Shown here piece after piece: positions 1 to 9,167 of a stretch of 36,317 nucleotides of DNA (the stretch's first letter is position 1; every line of letters starts with the position of its first letter). The notes beneath the pieces are model-generated. The model made no database searches. It had not been told where the DNA came from and saw only the letters and a program-made list of their open reading frames with translations. The stretch comes from Candidatus Methylobacter oryzae (GTDB taxonomy: Bacteria > Pseudomonadota > Gammaproteobacteria > Methylococcales > Methylomonadaceae), in NCBI RefSeq assembly GCF_003994235.2, contig NZ_RYFG02000024.1:23356-59672 (forward strand). The letters run 5' to 3'. The position numbers and the translations under genes are program-made.

Positions 1-179
1 TCGGCGCGGCAAACGGGAGCCCATCCGTACCACAATAAGTTTCTAATGCTCAACAGAGAGGGTTTCGCAGTGGGTTGATTTTGATTAATCGAAAATTGCT
101 CTAGCTAATCGAATAACGGTTTTAGAGTATTTATTCTTTAGTTTTCCGGGCTACGCTATGTTATCCGGAGATCCACTAA

Positions 180-1406
180 CTAAAATCTTACCGTGCAATC
201 GAACGATATCAGCCATTGCGTACCGCTGTTGCCGCCATCAAATGGCCGCGAGCCGTCGCTCCAGTCATAACGCGCATTGGGGCGAAGCATCAACCAACCG
301 TTAGGTTGCCATCTAAGGCCGATAGTCGCCGCGTAGTAACTGCCGGCCTGGTTGGCGGCAAGACTTTCCCTGGCCGGAGAAAGAACCCGAAAATTGTCGT
401 CGTCCCGGAACCACTCGAGGCGCAGCCCGGCTGCAAGTTCGGAATCGATCGCATAAGTCAGGCTGTTGACCAGCCCCATCCATTCTGCCGACTGTTGCGT
501 TGCCTGACCCTCCACCCGGCCATGGTCGAACTGTAATGCATATTGCACGGACGTTGTAAGCTGTTGCTTCAAAACCAGGCTATACAAACTCCAATTGGCC
601 GGATTTTGCTCTGCTGTCGGCCCACTGCTGGCGGTGGCGTCAAAAGTGGTATCGCCCTCCGGTGAATTAAGCGATAGGCCGCCGAGAAAGCGCCATGCGC
701 CCAGGCCGTGGTCGAAAGCCGCGTCCCAGCCTCCGATGCTGCCGCCGGTAACCGTACCCAGCTTGGCGTTAAGCGTCCAGCCGGACAGTGCATCCGGCCC
801 GGCCAACAACGGATAATCGAGCAACACGCCGGTATGGGTGAACGGCTCACCGTACTGCATTGTGTAGGAATGGGAATAAAAGAAATTGTCCGGCGCCATC
901 ACCGACTCATTGCCGATGATAGTATAAAAATGCCCTATTTTCGCGCTGATGCCGTTACCCCAAGGTGCATATAATTCCGCATAGGCCTGCGGCAAGGCAA
1001 TACTGTAGAAGCGGTTGCCGGTCAGTTGCGCATCCCAATGCCCTTGAGGCGCGCCCAGCGCCTGCGCAAATTGTGCATCGCTGCCGAATAAAAAGTCCAC
1101 GCGTCCGCCGACATCCCATTGCCTAGCCAATTTATCGACCCGCCGTTCAATGAGCAGGTATAGCTGGTTCAACTGCACTTCCCTGTCCCGGTCATTAAAG
1201 GTCACCGGGCCGTTGTAGCGGTCGCCGGGAGCGGAAGGATTATAGGAAAATCCGAAATTGGCCCAGCCATCGGCACTCAAGCGCAAACGGCGGCTGAAAT
1301 CAGTGTTGTTGACAGCATCGATCCCCCCTAATCCCTGCGCTTGCACATTCTTGACCGTGGCAACGAGGGAGATAAATCCGATTATTATGTTTACCGCATA
1401 ACGCAT
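180..1406 (-). CDS. BBP2-like outer membrane beta-barrel porin
   Basis: A 408-residue protein with a signal peptide (hydrophobic residues 5-20, likely cleavage after VQAQ). The body has alternating aromatic/polar strands typical of an outer membrane barrel, and the chain ends in phenylalanine, the usual barrel-assembly signal. Stretches such as AKIGHFYTIIGNESVMAP and the many W/Y-G pairs fit the putative beta-barrel porin-2 (BBP2/OmpL-like) family; this is recognition from memory, not a search. Its role would be diffusion of small solutes through the outer membrane; the substrate cannot be read. The ATG at 1406 is preceded by AAAGGA at good spacing. The gene stands alone: its 5' neighbour reads away from it, and the 3' side runs out of the window. 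Confidence 0.75.
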   Translation of the reverse strand: MRYAVNIIIGFISLVATVKNVQAQGLGGIDAVNNTDFSRRLRLSADGWANFGFSYNPSAPGDRYNGPVTFNDRDREVQLNQLYLLIERRVDKLARQWDVGGRVDFLFGSDAQFAQALGAPQGHWDAQLTGNRFYSIALPQAYAELYAPWGNGISAKIGHFYTIIGNESVMAPDNFFYSHSYTMQYGEPFTHTGVLLDYPLLAGPDALSGWTLNAKLGTVTGGSIGGWDAAFDHGLGAWRFLGGLSLNSPEGDTTFDATASSGPTAEQNPANWSLYSLVLKQQLTTSVQYALQFDHGRVEGQATQQSAEWMGLVNSLTYAIDSELAAGLRLEWFRDDDNFRVLSPARESLAANQAGSYYAATIGLRWQPNGWLMLRPNARYDWSDGSRPFDGGNSGTQWLISFDCTVRF

Positions 1407-1811
1407 TGGGTTCCTTTACATACTACCAAGAAATTTGATGAGCCCTACGGCGCTTGTGCCGAAAAATAAAATTATCCAACCACCGCTTAGGAATGAATAG
1501 TGTTCCTGGAGTTGGATAAGAGGTTGGTAACTGTTCAGCCCTAGAGCACGCAAACCTTGCCCGTCGAGAGGAGCAAGATAACCGGTCTCCAAAAATCACA
1601 TGAGGGAGAATGAACAGTTACCGGTAGACATTGTATTGTTTCAAGCTTTCAAAAACCTTTCAGACAAATGGGACAGCGCTTGCCGCCAGGCGTATAATTT
1701 AACTATTGTGAGAGTGGCCGGATACCCAGCCGTCCATGGCGTTAAGGTTTCCGGCTGTTACACTGAGCCCGTCGCACAAGACCTATTAATCCTAACTTTG
1801 GCTTTTTACTG
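1407..1811. other. intergenic region, no supported gene
   Basis: About 400 bases between the porin start and a small secreted-protein gene. A 77-codon open frame on the plus strand (1600-1833) has no ribosome binding site and an implausible composition, so I do not call it. No repeat, RNA or clear promoter was recognised here. Confidence 0.5.
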
Positions 1812-2147
1812 TTGCGTTTTTTATTGGTTTTAACATTAGCCGGTCTGCCCGGCATTTGCTCTGCGGACCCGGTAGAGACGCTGCTTGCCAGTCCTTGCCG
1901 AGGTCTCGATGTGGAGGAGGCGTTACGTTGGGAATTATCCCGCCACAACTGGGTAAGCAGGGGGTGGACGGTGCATAGAAAGGGTACGACCTACGAAGTG
2001 TCGCAGACCGCCGCATTGAACAAGATGAGCGATATCAATTTTACTTGGCAGATTGAAAACGATGCCGTTACCGCGACCAGCACGGCAAGCTTGGCACTCT
2101 GCGGCGCGCAACACTCAATGCCGGTAGATCAAAATAAAATGCAATAA
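1812..2147 (+). CDS. small secreted protein, paralogue of the one at 2414-2740; start uncertain
   Basis: An open frame of 111 residues beginning with a signal-peptide-like stretch (RFLLVLTLAGLPGICSA) followed by a mature part of about 93 residues with two cysteines. No ATG is available: the frame opens after a stop at 1764 and the best starts are TTG at 1812 or CTG at 1809, with no visible Shine-Dalgarno. The mature part lines up with the convergent gene at 2414-2740: SPC-GLDVEEAL, GW-V, a LNK motif, F-W-I and a final LC recur in the same order. I infer duplicated small periplasmic proteins of unknown function; the poor start suggests this copy may be decaying. Confidence 0.5.
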   Translation: MRFLLVLTLAGLPGICSADPVETLLASPCRGLDVEEALRWELSRHNWVSRGWTVHRKGTTYEVSQTAALNKMSDINFTWQIENDAVTATSTASLALCGAQHSMPVDQNKMQ

Positions 2148-2280
2148 TCCTATACCTGTTATAGCGGCGAAATGTCGCGAATTGACGTTAATGCCATTCT
2201 CTCCATCACCAAGACAGGCAGCTAATAGCGGATGCTGTCGGCGGATTTTTCCAGATACTCAATTTTTTACGGCACTTCGA

Positions 2281-2298
2281 TCCCGGCGAATACCGGGA
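2281..2298. repeat. short perfect hairpin
   Basis: TCCCGG and CCGGGA separated by CGAATA, in the gap between the two convergent paralogues. There is no clear T-run, so a terminator role is uncertain. Confidence 0.35.
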
Positions 2299-2413
2299 CG
2301 TATTTGGCCCAAAACGATGAGCAACGATAATTAAATCAAGGTTCGTCCCCAGAGATAACGCGGGCGATTTGCCGGTAAATGCCTGTCTATGCAATGTAGA
2401 TAGGCAAAATAAT

Positions 2414-2740
2414 TCACTCAGTACACAACGATTCGGCCCGGCTGCTCACCGGGTTTATGCTGCCGTCAGGATTGACGCGCCAGCGAAATCGAAGCTGCAT
2501 GCTTTTATTCATCAGGAAGGCTCTTTCCACGTCGAGCTGGCCTTCTTCTTTAAATACCTGCCAGCCTAGGTCCCGCTGGGACCTGATCTTGATCTTATCT
2601 TTTAGCGCGGCGTCAATGCTTAGGCCGCCGATACAAGGCGAATTCTTGACAATCTCTTCCACGGTCGTCTCATCGACTTGAGCATAAGCGGTATTGACAG
2701 CAATCAGTGAGTTCAAAATAAAAACAAAGAACAATTTCAT
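2414..2740 (-). CDS. small secreted protein downstream of amt
   Basis: A 108-residue protein. The ATG at 2740 was chosen over an upstream in-frame codon because it places a classic signal peptide at the N-terminus (MKLFFVFILNSLIAVNTAYA) and lies 19 bases after the amt stop. The mature part has two cysteines (SPC near the start, LC at the end) that could form a disulfide, and shares an ordered set of motifs with the protein at 1812-2147. Location and spacing suggest co-transcription with amt. I do not recognise the family; a periplasmic accessory role is a guess from context only. Confidence 0.7.
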   Translation of the reverse strand: MKLFFVFILNSLIAVNTAYAQVDETTVEEIVKNSPCIGGLSIDAALKDKIKIRSQRDLGWQVFKEEGQLDVERAFLMNKSMQLRFRWRVNPDGSINPVSSRAESLCTE

Positions 2741-2759
2741 GGATTTTTTCCAGTAGTCG

Positions 2760-4040
2760 TTAAAAATTGTAGCCTTGCTGATCATGTTGATTAATATCCA
2801 ATCCGCTGGCTTCCTCTTCAGGAACCACACGTATTCCAATCAGTTTTTCGATCAGTTTGAATAAGGCGTAACTGACCAGTCCGCTCCAGATCATAGTTAC
2901 GGCTATGCCGAACAACTGAATTAAAAACTGGTTAAGAACGCCTTGCTCACTGACAATGCCGATGCCCCCCATGCTGACATCGGCAAAGATGCCCGTTAAT
3001 GCCGCGCCTAAAATTCCGCTGACTCCGTGAACAGGAAATACGTCGAGTGCATCGTCGATAACCAGACGTTGTTTGATTAACTGTATCGAATAAAAACAAG
3101 CAATACCGGCAACAATGCCGATAACCAATGCTCCCAGAGGCGAAACGAAACCCGCACCCGATGCAATCATACCCAACCCGGCCACCATGCCGGTCATTGC
3201 CCCCAGAACGCTGGGTTTACCGAATTTAAGCCAGTCCATGACTATCCAGGTAATAGAAGCGGACGATGCGCAAAGATGGGTTGACAGCATCGCCATGCCG
3301 GCCGAACCGTTCGCCATCAGCGCGCTGCCTGCACTGAAACCGTGCCAGCCCACCCAAAGAATTCCGGCGCCGGTGGCGGTCATGGTCAGGTTATGAGGCA
3401 TTAACGGGGTTTTGGGGAAACCTCTTCTCGGCCCTATGATGACCGCACCGATCAGCGCGGCTATGCCGGCGCTGCCATGCACTACGATGCCTCCCGCAAA
3501 ATCCATGACGCCCAATTCGGCCAGCCAGCCGTTACCCCAAATCCAATGACAGATTGGGACATAAACCAACAGCTCCCATAACGCGCAAAACAGCAGCAAC
3601 GGGAAAAATCTAACGCGCTCAACTAATGCGCCTACGACCAATGCCGGGGCAAAAATAGCAAAAGTCATGTGATACATTGCAAATACCGATTCCGGCAGGT
3701 TGCCCACCAGTTTGTCGGCATTCATGTTCATGAAGAATAATTGCGATACGCCGCCGATAACCGAATGCCAGGCTCCGCCGTCGGTCAAGGCCAAACTATA
3801 ACCGGCAACAGCCCAAACCAGTGAAATGAGCGAGGTGACCGAGAAACAGGCCATAATCACGGACAACACATTTTTGCTGCGTACCAGGCCGCCATAAAAC
3901 AGGGCCAGCCCCGGTAAGGTCATGAACAAGACTAAGCCTGCCGAAGTCAATATCCAGGCGGTGTCGGCAGAGTTTAATCCGTCGTCGGCATAGACCCAAT
4001 TAGGGGTCAAAAGGAGAGCTTTCATTATTATTTTTCTCAT
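2760..4040 (-). CDS. amt: ammonium transporter, Amt family
   Basis: A 426-residue polytopic membrane protein with an N-terminal signal-like segment and about eleven hydrophobic helices. Family marks are seen: GLALFYGGLVRSKNVL in the first helix, DFAGGIVVHGSAG with the first pore histidine, GWHGFSAGSAL, and DVFPVHGVSGILGA with the second pore histidine. The C-terminal GLDINQHDQQGYNF matches the tail that in AmtB contacts the GlnK regulator. It should carry ammonium/ammonia through the inner membrane. No glnK lies next to it, unlike the usual glnK-amtB pair; instead a small secreted protein follows 19 bases downstream. GGGAAG before the ATG at 4040 supports this start. Confidence 0.95.
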   Translation of the reverse strand: MRKIIMKALLLTPNWVYADDGLNSADTAWILTSAGLVLFMTLPGLALFYGGLVRSKNVLSVIMACFSVTSLISLVWAVAGYSLALTDGGAWHSVIGGVSQLFFMNMNADKLVGNLPESVFAMYHMTFAIFAPALVVGALVERVRFFPLLLFCALWELLVYVPICHWIWGNGWLAELGVMDFAGGIVVHGSAGIAALIGAVIIGPRRGFPKTPLMPHNLTMTATGAGILWVGWHGFSAGSALMANGSAGMAMLSTHLCASSASITWIVMDWLKFGKPSVLGAMTGMVAGLGMIASGAGFVSPLGALVIGIVAGIACFYSIQLIKQRLVIDDALDVFPVHGVSGILGAALTGIFADVSMGGIGIVSEQGVLNQFLIQLFGIAVTMIWSGLVSYALFKLIEKLIGIRVVPEEEASGLDINQHDQQGYNF

Positions 4041-4366
4041 AATCTTCCCAGTTTGTAATTATAATTTTTGACGTATATATCGATTTTGAGATAGTATCGA
4101 ATCAGAACAACCGCAATAATAGCTCGGTTGTCCTTGAATTTCCATGACAAGATAAATTTCATTTTTTGCTGGAAACGCCTAATGCGTAGAGTCGCATTTT
4201 TCAATTCCCAAGGTTTGAATAGCGGCCCTTTACCGGTACGATAGGCTTTAAAAATTTACGTAAATAATGAATCGCCCGTGGAAATGAAGCTCATAATCCC
4301 CCCTGCTCGACAAAAACCGCTAACACTCTCTACCTCGCCTTCTTTATCATCCCAAGGAAAAAGCCG
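4041..4366. other. divergent intergenic region amt / secreted protein
   Basis: About 325 AT-rich bases between divergent genes, so it must hold both promoters. I looked for a sigma54 element of the kind common before amt/glnK and did not find a convincing one. AAGGA sits just before the plus-strand gene at 4367. Confidence 0.4.
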
Positions 4367-4891
4367 ATGAAAACTCCTGATTACTTACTGATCGCTACAG
4401 CTTTTCTTTTGACAAGCACTGCTTTTGCCGAGGAAGCGCCAACATTTCAAGATTCAACGTTGAGTATTCCCCGAATAGACACTGTCACTAAAGTAGGCCA
4501 GTTTCAGAATGCTCAATTCAAGCAGGCTAAAGACGGCCGCTGGGATTTGCTGAGCGTAACCGAAACAAAGTTAGCGACTATCGAAGCCGACAGTGTTTTA
4601 GTCACAAACACAAAGCCGGCCCAGGCGTTCGTGAAAGCCTCCGGCTATTTTCCAAGCGGCTGCTACGGCTTAGGATCAATCAATGTACGCAAAAAAGATA
4701 ATCTTTTTGAAGTGGCCATCCACCAAGTCGAACTGCAAACGTTTGCGGTCTGCACACAGGCATTGGTCCCGTTTAACATTACTGTGCCTTTAGATATTTA
4801 TGGCTCGGCATCGGGAACTTATCAAGTCTCCGTTAATAATGGCGGGAAACGCTCTTTTACGTTGACGTCGGATAATTATTTGCAGGAATGA
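4367..4891 (+). CDS. secreted protein of unknown function
   Basis: 174 residues with a clear signal peptide (about residues 1-21, ending AFA). The mature part is rich in beta-forming residues, has two cysteines (about residues 98 and 127) and ends with a stretch resembling an immunoglobulin-like strand pair (GTYQVSVNNGG). AAGGA precedes the ATG. I do not recognise the family. The next gene starts 170 bases downstream, so it may or may not be co-transcribed. Confidence 0.7.
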   Translation: MKTPDYLLIATAFLLTSTAFAEEAPTFQDSTLSIPRIDTVTKVGQFQNAQFKQAKDGRWDLLSVTETKLATIEADSVLVTNTKPAQAFVKASGYFPSGCYGLGSINVRKKDNLFEVAIHQVELQTFAVCTQALVPFNITVPLDIYGSASGTYQVSVNNGGKRSFTLTSDNYLQE

Positions 4892-5061
4892 TTAGCAGGC
4901 CAGTAATAAATTCGGATCTTCGTTCTTATTTAGCGATATGCCGACCTTCCATAACGAAGAGCGTATTTCTGCTCCTATCAGCATCCGATTACACTTATAA
5001 GCTAAATCTAAGTATCATAAAAGGCAGACAGATTTTTTTGTTAAACACGACCGAGGAAAAA

Positions 5062-5529
5062 ATGCGTAAATTCATCACATCAGCTATCGGCATATCAATT
5101 CTAGCCATGGCTTTTTCTGTAAAAGCCGAAACCCCATCCGTTACTATTCCTGAGAAAATAAAGGAAGAAGTTTTAAAAAGACATCCGAAAGCCCACGATT
5201 TGCAAGCCAGCCATGAAAAACATTTCGGCTTTGAATTATTGGAAGTCTCTTTCAAAGAAGAAAATAATGAGCTGTACCTGGAGCTGTTCAATCAAAAAGG
5301 CCACCTATTTGCGAATGAATTGTTAATAGACAATTTGGGAGAAATCTCCCCTGCCGCTATCGAAACACTAAAACAACATTTTCCAAAATACGAGCTGAAA
5401 AAGGCCGAATTGGTCACGAATCCGAACGGCCCCGGCCAGGATTACGAAATCTATATCGTAGCCGATGGTGAAAACTGGAAGCTATCTATCAATGATAAAG
5501 GCGTCCTCGAAGGGAAAGACCGGTATTAA
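5062..5529 (+). CDS. PepSY-like periplasmic protein
   Basis: The ATG at 5062 gives a 155-residue product with a signal peptide (MRKFITSAIGISILAMAFSVKA) and a strong GAGGAAAAA site; the longer open frame from 4888 has no sensible N-terminus. The mature part shows two repeats of the pattern helix (EKIKEEVLKRHPKAH; AIETLKQHFPKYEL) followed by strands (FGFELLEVSF; DYEIYIVADGENWKLSINDKG), as in the PepSY-like/DUF2874 fold. Such proteins are usually exported and some inhibit proteases; no partner is visible here. Confidence 0.7.
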   Translation: MRKFITSAIGISILAMAFSVKAETPSVTIPEKIKEEVLKRHPKAHDLQASHEKHFGFELLEVSFKEENNELYLELFNQKGHLFANELLIDNLGEISPAAIETLKQHFPKYELKKAELVTNPNGPGQDYEIYIVADGENWKLSINDKGVLEGKDRY

Positions 5530-5554
5530 GGGATCTTGACTGTTTGTCTGCGAG

Positions 5555-5725
5555 TTGCCAAGATTCAGCTTGTGAACTAACGCCGGCATACCCTCCGGAG
5601 CATAAACGGGAATGCTGTACTGGACGCGCCGCGTCCAGTATCTATATACTCCGTCATAGACATTGCCCAGGACTTGAGGAGAACGGCGCCGGGGTACGAA
5701 AGAACAGGGGCTGAGCCCTTTTTTA
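5555..5725 (+). ncRNA. candidate structured RNA ending in a terminator-like hairpin
   Basis: Between the PepSY-like gene and a 49-codon ORF lies a stretch with a perfect 10-bp stem at 5618-5640 (TACTGGACGC, loop GCC, GCGTCCAGTA) and, at 5710-5726, a short GGGC-TGA-GCCC stem followed by six T. Several GGA triplets (for example AGGACTTGAGGAG) lie between. It could be a small RNA, a 5' leader with an attenuator for the ORF at 5762, or only the 3' end of the upstream transcript. I could not match it to a known family. Confidence 0.3.
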
Positions 5726-5761
5726 TGGATTGGCTACCCAAACGACAAAGGAGACGGATAG

Positions 5762-5911
5762 ATGATAATTCAAGCTCAAAAAAAGAAAAAAGTGTTTAGA
5801 ACTTTTGAGATGCCGAAGATAAAGCCGTTTAAGCCATTGGATACGCCGGAAGCGTGGCTGGCCTTGCTTAAACTATCGGCGAACGCCTCCTCAACGCCCC
5901 ATTCCACTTAA
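5762..5911 (+). CDS. 49-residue protein of unknown function
   Basis: A short ORF that begins MIIQAQKKKKVFRTF and continues with a PEAWLALLKL helix. The ATG is preceded by AAAGGAGACGGATAG, a near-ideal ribosome binding site, and the stop is followed within 4 bases by a strong terminator, so it has the layout of a real single-gene unit. The N-terminus is very basic (four lysines in a row) and the C-terminus S/T-rich. No family recognised. Confidence 0.55.
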   Translation: MIIQAQKKKKVFRTFEMPKIKPFKPLDTPEAWLALLKLSANASSTPHST

Positions 5912-5914
5912 AAC

Positions 5915-5946
5915 CGGTTCCCTGAAATTCCAGGGAACCGCGTTTT
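5915..5946 (+). terminator. rho-independent terminator after the 49-residue ORF
   Basis: A 10-bp perfect stem (CGGTTCCCTG / CAGGGAACCG, loop AAATTC) followed by CGTTTT. It begins 4 bases after the ORF stop. Confidence 0.75.
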
Positions 5947-6019
5947 GCCGATATATCGCCCCGCCCCTTTGCACACCGATAGTTACCGGCACGCATAACT
6001 TAATACCTAAACTTTTCGG

Positions 6020-7552
6020 CTACAACTGCCGCATAAACGCGACGAGATCTTGCTTCTCCTGAGCGCTGAGTTTCAGTTGCAGCACAAGATTGAAAAACTC
6101 CACGCTATCTTCCAACGTCAGCGCACGGCCGTCATGCAAATACGGCGGCGAATCCTTGATGCCTCGCAATGTAAAGGTTTTGATCGGTCCGTCGCCCGGC
6201 TCGTCTTTCAAAAAGCGCTCAAGGTGCAGGTCGTGCATTTGATGATCGAGATAGCTTGGCGGCATATGGCAGTTTGAACATTGGCCTTTGCCAAAGAAGA
6301 CTTTTTCACCGCGCGCCTCGCTTTCAGTGGCTTTGGCGGGATCAAGCTTGCCGGTAGCCGAATCGAGCTTCGGCGCCGGCGGAAAGTCGAGCATATTCTG
6401 CAATTGCGCCATGTGACTGACCGGGATACGGTCCAGGATGTTCATGCCCTTCTTCATCGCATGGATAGGATCGCCGTTAAAGTAGGCAGTACGCTGTTCA
6501 AACTCGGTAAAGTCTTCAACGGAACGAAGGCTGCGCTTGGAACCGTGAATTTGTTGGTTAAACACGCCCCTGAGACTGGTGGTATCGAGTCGGAAGCGCC
6601 GTTCCTGGGGCCTGATGTCGGGACTCAAATGAAACTGTCCGGTCGTATGGCCGTTGACATGACAATCGAAGCAAGTAACGCCAAGGCTCGGCTCGCGGGT
6701 CTTGCGATCGTCGGTCGCGTTGAACTCCTCTTGCGGGAACGGCGTCACGAGCATCCTGAGGCCGTCGAGTTGCACAGGCGTCAGGATGTCCTTGAACAAG
6801 CGATGGAAATTGTTGATAGAAACGACCTCGCCGCGGGAAACGTCGCCAAGTTCCGGGCGATTATTTAAAAATATCGCCGGCGGAAACTCCGGCAGGAATG
6901 CCTCGGGCAAATCGAAATCGACGTCGAAGCGTTCGAGCCGGGGAAACATATCGATCTGCATTTTCGGAAAGACTTGGCCGCCGTTCGCCTGCAACGGATG
7001 CGGCAACGACGGATACGGAAATATTCCCTGTTTCTTTATTTCTTCGGGACTGGCGGCAGCGAGTTTATCCCACGTCGTCCCGCCGGACAGTCGGGCCGTC
7101 GGACCTACCGCCAAGGGCTTGCCCCGCGACATTTTGGCTTCAGGATCGGTCTTGACTGTCAGGTTATAGCGCTGCTCCAACAATTTTTTTTGCGCATCCA
7201 TTACGTCGGCTTTGCCGGCAATCTCTTTTTTCATAACGTCTTCGGCTTTTTGAAAAGGCTGGTCCGTATTCAAGCCGTCGCGAAAGAAATCGAAGCCGGA
7301 TACCTTGCCTTGTTTCGGCCGGTCTTTCAAAACCGGAGATAACGGCGAAGCTTTCTGCGCATTGAAAAGGTCCGATTGATCGTGATCGCTCTTCTTCTGC
7401 TCGGGCCTTTCGTTTCGGACCGCTCTCGACGTTTGCGCGTCGGCAACGGCATCGTTAGAGCGTTTGGGTGTTTCCGCAAATGCGGCCACGCAACAACTGC
7501 CTAGAAACATTCCAAACACGATTGTCACTATCTTCAAATAAGCGGATCGCAT
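6020..7552 (-). CDS. diheme cytochrome c peroxidase / MauG-like protein
   Basis: A 510-residue exported protein. The ATG at 7552 has AAGGAG in front and starts a signal peptide (MRSAYLKIVTIVFGMFLGSCCVAAFA). Two haem-attachment motifs are visible, CFDCH and CSNCH, and the C-terminal LRGIKDSPPYLHDGRALTLEDSVEFF matches the signature of bacterial cytochrome c peroxidases and MauG. The N-terminal 200 residues before the haem region are unusually long for the family and rich in charged residues. It should be periplasmic and act in redox chemistry (peroxide reduction or oxidation of a partner). It is the last gene of a three-gene minus-strand operon with an OBAP-family lipoprotein. Confidence 0.85.
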   Translation of the reverse strand: MRSAYLKIVTIVFGMFLGSCCVAAFAETPKRSNDAVADAQTSRAVRNERPEQKKSDHDQSDLFNAQKASPLSPVLKDRPKQGKVSGFDFFRDGLNTDQPFQKAEDVMKKEIAGKADVMDAQKKLLEQRYNLTVKTDPEAKMSRGKPLAVGPTARLSGGTTWDKLAAASPEEIKKQGIFPYPSLPHPLQANGGQVFPKMQIDMFPRLERFDVDFDLPEAFLPEFPPAIFLNNRPELGDVSRGEVVSINNFHRLFKDILTPVQLDGLRMLVTPFPQEEFNATDDRKTREPSLGVTCFDCHVNGHTTGQFHLSPDIRPQERRFRLDTTSLRGVFNQQIHGSKRSLRSVEDFTEFEQRTAYFNGDPIHAMKKGMNILDRIPVSHMAQLQNMLDFPPAPKLDSATGKLDPAKATESEARGEKVFFGKGQCSNCHMPPSYLDHQMHDLHLERFLKDEPGDGPIKTFTLRGIKDSPPYLHDGRALTLEDSVEFFNLVLQLKLSAQEKQDLVAFMRQL

Positions 7553-7572
7553 TGTCGTCTCCTTAACTTGAC

Positions 7573-7813
7573 TTAAGAATAGCTGCAAAATCGCCGCGAC
7601 AGGACTTCCCGGCTTGCACCGTTATAGCGCGGCAAGATAATGTCGGTCTCGGCATCGATGCGCTTGTTATACCCCAAGGGCATAAGTTTCGTTTGAGCAG
7701 ACAAGCTGCTCAACTCAGCTTTATACCCAAAGGGCATAAGTTTCGTTCGAGCAGACAAGCTGCTCAACTCAGCTTTAATCCCGGCCGGAGTATGCCGCCA
7801 AACCCGGTCCGTT

Positions 7814-7836
<23 letters not shown>
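7573..7836 (-). CDS. 87-residue protein carrying two tandem repeat-encoded peptides
   Basis: Lies between the OBAP gene and the diheme cytochrome gene. It starts with ATG at 7836, preceded by GCAGGAGACAAGC, and overlaps the end of the OBAP gene by 23 bases, so it is probably translationally coupled. Residues about 20-56 are two tandem translations of the 54-bp palindromic repeat (AELSSLSARTKLMPFGYK, then AELSSLSAQTKLMPLGY). The flanks (MSTSVSDETDRVWRHTPAG and KRIDAETDIILPRYNGASREV) may be what is left of an ordinary small protein. Function unknown; it may be a genuine chimera or a disrupted gene. Confidence 0.5.
7670..7777 (-). repeat. 54-bp palindromic coding repeat, two tandem copies
   Basis: Copies at 7670-7723 and 7724-7777. 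On the minus strand they run from AAGCTGAGTTGAG to GGGTA. Each contains the stem TTGAGCAG/CTGCTCAA (one arm has a T-to-C change in the second copy) and a CCC-GGG mini-hairpin. Both are translated in frame in the 87-residue ORF. Confidence 0.9.
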
Positions 7837-8656
<820 letters not shown>

Positions 8657-9167
8657 CGCATTCTCCTAAAAACGGAATGATCGAAAACAAGCAATGATCT
8701 TGATTAAGAAATCGAGCGGCGGCTGAACTGTTAAATTTTGAAAGGACTTTAAGCGGATAATTAACAAAAGTCGGTACGTTGGAGCACACAGCAAGTTAAA
8801 TTCTTGCCGATGTGACGGGATGAATGAGGTGATGACGGTACGTCCTACCGGGGAATTTCGTAGATCGATCTTACTCTCTGATATTATTACGCCGTGTCCA
8901 CGAAAAACACGAAAGGCACGAAAAAATATCAGTTGCCGCTTATTTGGAACGTTGCAGTTTAGACCTTCCAGGTTTTTAAAACCTGTAAGGTCTGCCTCGT
9001 GCTCGTTTTTTCGCCTAACCTTAGGTTAGAGACGGTCAAAGCCGTCTATAACCATCAGCCCCAAAGCTTGGGTTTAACTATTTTCGTGCCTTTCGTGCCT
9101 TTCGTGCCTTTCGTGTATTTCGTGTATTTCGTGGACGACGCTTTTTTATCATCTGTATTGCGCAACG
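8657..9167. other. intergenic region filled by a composite repeat
   Basis: About 510 bases between the OBAP promoter side and the ftsH 3' end. The first 230 bases should hold the OBAP operon promoter. The rest (8896-9136) is the repeat mosaic described separately. Open frames here are repeat translations and are not called. Confidence 0.6.
8896..9136. repeat. composite palindromic element with CACGAAA / TTTCGTG ends
   Basis: The left end reads GTCCACGAAAAACACGAAAG and the right end is its inverse, expanded into a tandem array of CTTTCGTGC and ATTTCGTGT units (9087-9135). Inside are hairpins: AGACCTT..AGGTTTT / AAAACCT..AAGGTCT (8961-8993), CTAACC/GGTTAG (about 9015-9029), AGACGG/CCGTCT (about 9029-9046) and CCCAA/TTGGG (about 9060-9072). 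The 16 bases AGACCTTCCAGGTTTT recur at 36236. Confidence 0.75.

Noticed and set aside
1600-1833. 77-codon plus-strand ORF
   Set aside because: No ribosome binding site and no protein-like features; the overlapping frame at 1812 is better supported by paralogy.
4041-4366. Sigma54 promoter for amt
   Set aside because: No sequence close to TGGCAC-N5-TTGC was seen on the minus strand.
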